A DNA stretch of 64,000 nt, from contig NZ_UPSE01000533.1 of NCBI RefSeq assembly GCF_900573885.1, positions 124,001-188,000 on the forward strand, in the 5' to 3' direction. Position numbers and translations under genes: made by a program. The notes beneath the pieces were generated by a model. The model saw only the letters and a list, made by a program, of their open reading frames with translations, ran no database searches and was not told the origin of the DNA. How positions within the stretch are numbered: the stretch's first letter is position 1; every line of letters starts with the position of its first letter. Shown here one piece after another: positions 62,699 through 64,000 of the stretch. This DNA comes from Pseudomonas viridiflava. GTDB taxonomy: Bacteria; Pseudomonadota; Gammaproteobacteria; Pseudomonadales; Pseudomonadaceae.

Positions 62699-63118
62699 AT
62701 GGCCAGTTTTCAATGGATGCCCCGCCGCACGCTTTCACCGGCCGCCGTGACCGACAGCCAGACGCTGGTAACCGGCGGCCTCACGCCCTGGCGGGAACGG
62801 CTGGTGAAGACGCTCATTCACACCCTGCTCAGCGAAAAAATCACCGTGCCGCAACTGGCTCAGGCGTGTGCGCTATCGCGCAGTCACTTCTCCCGCGCGT
62901 TCAAACGCAGCACCGGCATGTCGCCACAAGACTGGATTCACCGTCAGCGCATCGACCAGGCCAAGCGCCTGATTCAGGAGTCGGACATGACGCTTACGCA
63001 AATAAGCGCTGAATGCGGGTTCTGCGACCAGGCGCATTTCTCACGAACCTTTACCCGAACCGAAGGCGTAAACCCCATGGCCTGGCGAAACAGGCGTTCC
63101 GGCGGTGGGGCGCAATAA
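62699..63118 (+). CDS. Short AraC-family regulator
   Basis: 139 residues, essentially the AraC DNA-binding domain alone: LVKTLIHTLLSEKITVPQLAQACALSRSHFSRAFKRSTG (shown in part) and ESDMTLTQISAECGFCDQAHFSRTFTR. No sensing domain, so it probably acts constitutively or with a partner. GAGGAAGG precedes the ATG. It follows the GlxA-type regulator by about 125 bases and precedes the carbonic anhydrase. Confidence 0.82.
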   Translation: MASFQWMPRRTLSPAAVTDSQTLVTGGLTPWRERLVKTLIHTLLSEKITVPQLAQACALSRSHFSRAFKRSTGMSPQDWIHRQRIDQAKRLIQESDMTLTQISAECGFCDQAHFSRTFTRTEGVNPMAWRNRRSGGGAQ

Positions 63119-63314
63119 CAGGCGCTTCGAGGAAAAGAAAGACCCGTAACTGCGCGCTTCGCACAGCGGAACGCCGAGATTCAATGCAACTAGAGGAAAA
63201 TGTACTCATTAAAAGGGAGGGCTTTCCTAAGAGCCTCCAAGGGTTTTCCTACATTCTGTTTGCTGCCGATTGGGAATGATGGCGACGCTTTCTCATCCCC
63301 TTCGGAGCGTCTCC

Positions 63315-64000
63315 ATGAAAAACCTGTTTATCCTTGCCGCCAGCAGCCTTCTGACCTTGAGCGTGACCATCGGCACCGTCCAGGCAGCTGACCATGGCTG
63401 GAGCTACACCGGTAAAAACGGTCCCGATCATTGGGCTAGCCTGGACAAGAACTTCGCCTCGTGCGCCCACAGCAAATCCCAATCCCCTATCGATATCCGC
63501 AGTTCGGACAGCCAGACACTGCCGCTGCCTGTACTCGGTTTTGCCTATCAAGGCAGCGGTGCAGAAATCGTGAATAACGGGCACACCGTGCAGGTCAACC
63601 TGCAACCAGGCAGCAGCCTGACCGTCGATGGCGTCAAGGCCGAGCTCCTGCAATTCCACTTCCACGCACCCAGCGAGGAGCGCTTCGACGGCAAGAGCTA
63701 CCCGATGGATGCCCACCTGGTGCACAAAACCGCTGATGGCAAGCTTTCGGTAGTGGCCATTCTGTTCGAGGAAGGTAAAGAGAATCCGGCACTGGCTTCG
63801 GTACTGAGCGCGCTGCCTGCCGCTGGCAAGAGCCGTGACCTGGCTGCCTTCAACCCGGCGACCCTGCTGCCGAGCGACCACAGCTACTACCGCTTCACCG
63901 GCTCGCTGACCACCCCTCCGTGCAGCGATGGCGTGAGCTGGCAGGTGCTGAAGCAAACCGTGGAATTGTCCAAAGCCCAGATTGATGCCTTCACCGCGCT
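63315..64000 (+). CDS. Periplasmic alpha-carbonic anhydrase (3' end outside window)
   Basis: 228 codons visible. The signal peptide MKNLFILAASSLLTLSVTIG ends near VQA-AD. The alpha-CA fold carries zinc ligands His115 and His117 in LQFHFHAPSE and His134 in DAHLVHK, plus Glu in EERF, and two Cys (residue 50 and TPPCSDG) that would form the structural disulfide. It hydrates CO2 in the periplasm. The last ~15-20 residues run past base 64000. A 196-base gap, with a small inverted repeat (GGAGGGCTTT/AAGAGCCTCC) near 63216-63238, separates it from the AraC gene. Confidence 0.95.
   Translation, partial: MKNLFILAASSLLTLSVTIGTVQAADHGWSYTGKNGPDHWASLDKNFASCAHSKSQSPIDIRSSDSQTLPLPVLGFAYQGSGAEIVNNGHTVQVNLQPGSSLTVDGVKAELLQFHFHAPSEERFDGKSYPMDAHLVHKTADGKLSVVAILFEEGKENPALASVLSALPAAGKSRDLAAFNPATLLPSDHSYYRFTGSLTTPPCSDGVSWQVLKQTVELSKAQIDAFTA

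Overview
The window looks like the conserved core chromosome of a Pseudomonas, probably of the P. fluorescens group or a close relative. Evidence: a GacA-type regulator next to uvrC, a fused nuoCD inside a complete nuoA-N operon, the ~531-residue class of isocitrate lyase, an LPD-3-like dihydrolipoyl dehydrogenase, and GGAGCGGCTT-type REP palindromes between genes. From memory, the order uvrC-gacA ... tus-cysG-serS-rarA-lolA-ftsK-trxB-aat-bpt-infA-clpA-clpS-cspD-icd-nudix-mnmA-hflD-purB-roxA ... aceA-nuo matches P. aeruginosa closely. No insertion sequence, prophage, CRISPR array or rRNA gene was seen.

Layout. 1-4.3 kb: uvrC (3' end cut by the window edge), gacA with a TTG start, and a convergent response regulator/hybrid histidine kinase pair. 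4.4-9.3 kb: a small lipoprotein, tRNA-Ser(UGA), a YccA-type membrane protein, the sulfur relay operon tusDCBE with a ybiB-like gene, and a glutathionyl-hydroquinone reductase. 9.4-17 kb, minus strand: ftsK-lolA-rarA-crcB-serS-cysG. 17.2-23.2 kb: trxB, then the N-degron machinery (aat, bpt, clpS, clpA) around infA, and cspD. 23.3-34 kb: icd, a nudix hydrolase, mnmA-hflD, purB, roxA, a GNAT enzyme, a DUF7931-like protein, an orphan secretin-like protein, and aceA. 34.4-49.5 kb: nuoA-N, respiratory complex I. 49.7-53.8 kb: an O-antigen-ligase-like membrane protein facing a three-gene glycosyltransferase operon, the most accessory-looking part. 53.9-64 kb: an AI-2E-type exporter, lpd3, thioesterase-thiolase-TetR, a Ku plus stand-alone LigD-polymerase pair with a small unknown gene, two AraC-type regulators, and a periplasmic alpha-carbonic anhydrase cut by the window end.

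How the genes connect. TusDCB, TusE and MnmA form the later part of the tRNA 2-thiouridine pathway. Aat and Bpt make N-degrons that ClpS and ClpA handle. Icd and AceA compete for isocitrate, and both upstream regions carry the same TGTAGT/ACTACA inverted repeats, which suggests a shared regulator. Ku and the LigD-type polymerase suggest a double-strand-break repair module without its own ligase at this locus.

Limits. Most of the window is ordinary core genome, and I found no clear novel system. The best leads are the shared isocitrate-node palindromes, the ligase-less NHEJ operon with its unknown leader gene, the orphan secretin-like protein, the surface-glycan cluster, and the structured nuo leader. 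Family names rest on recognised motifs and remembered relatives, not on searches.
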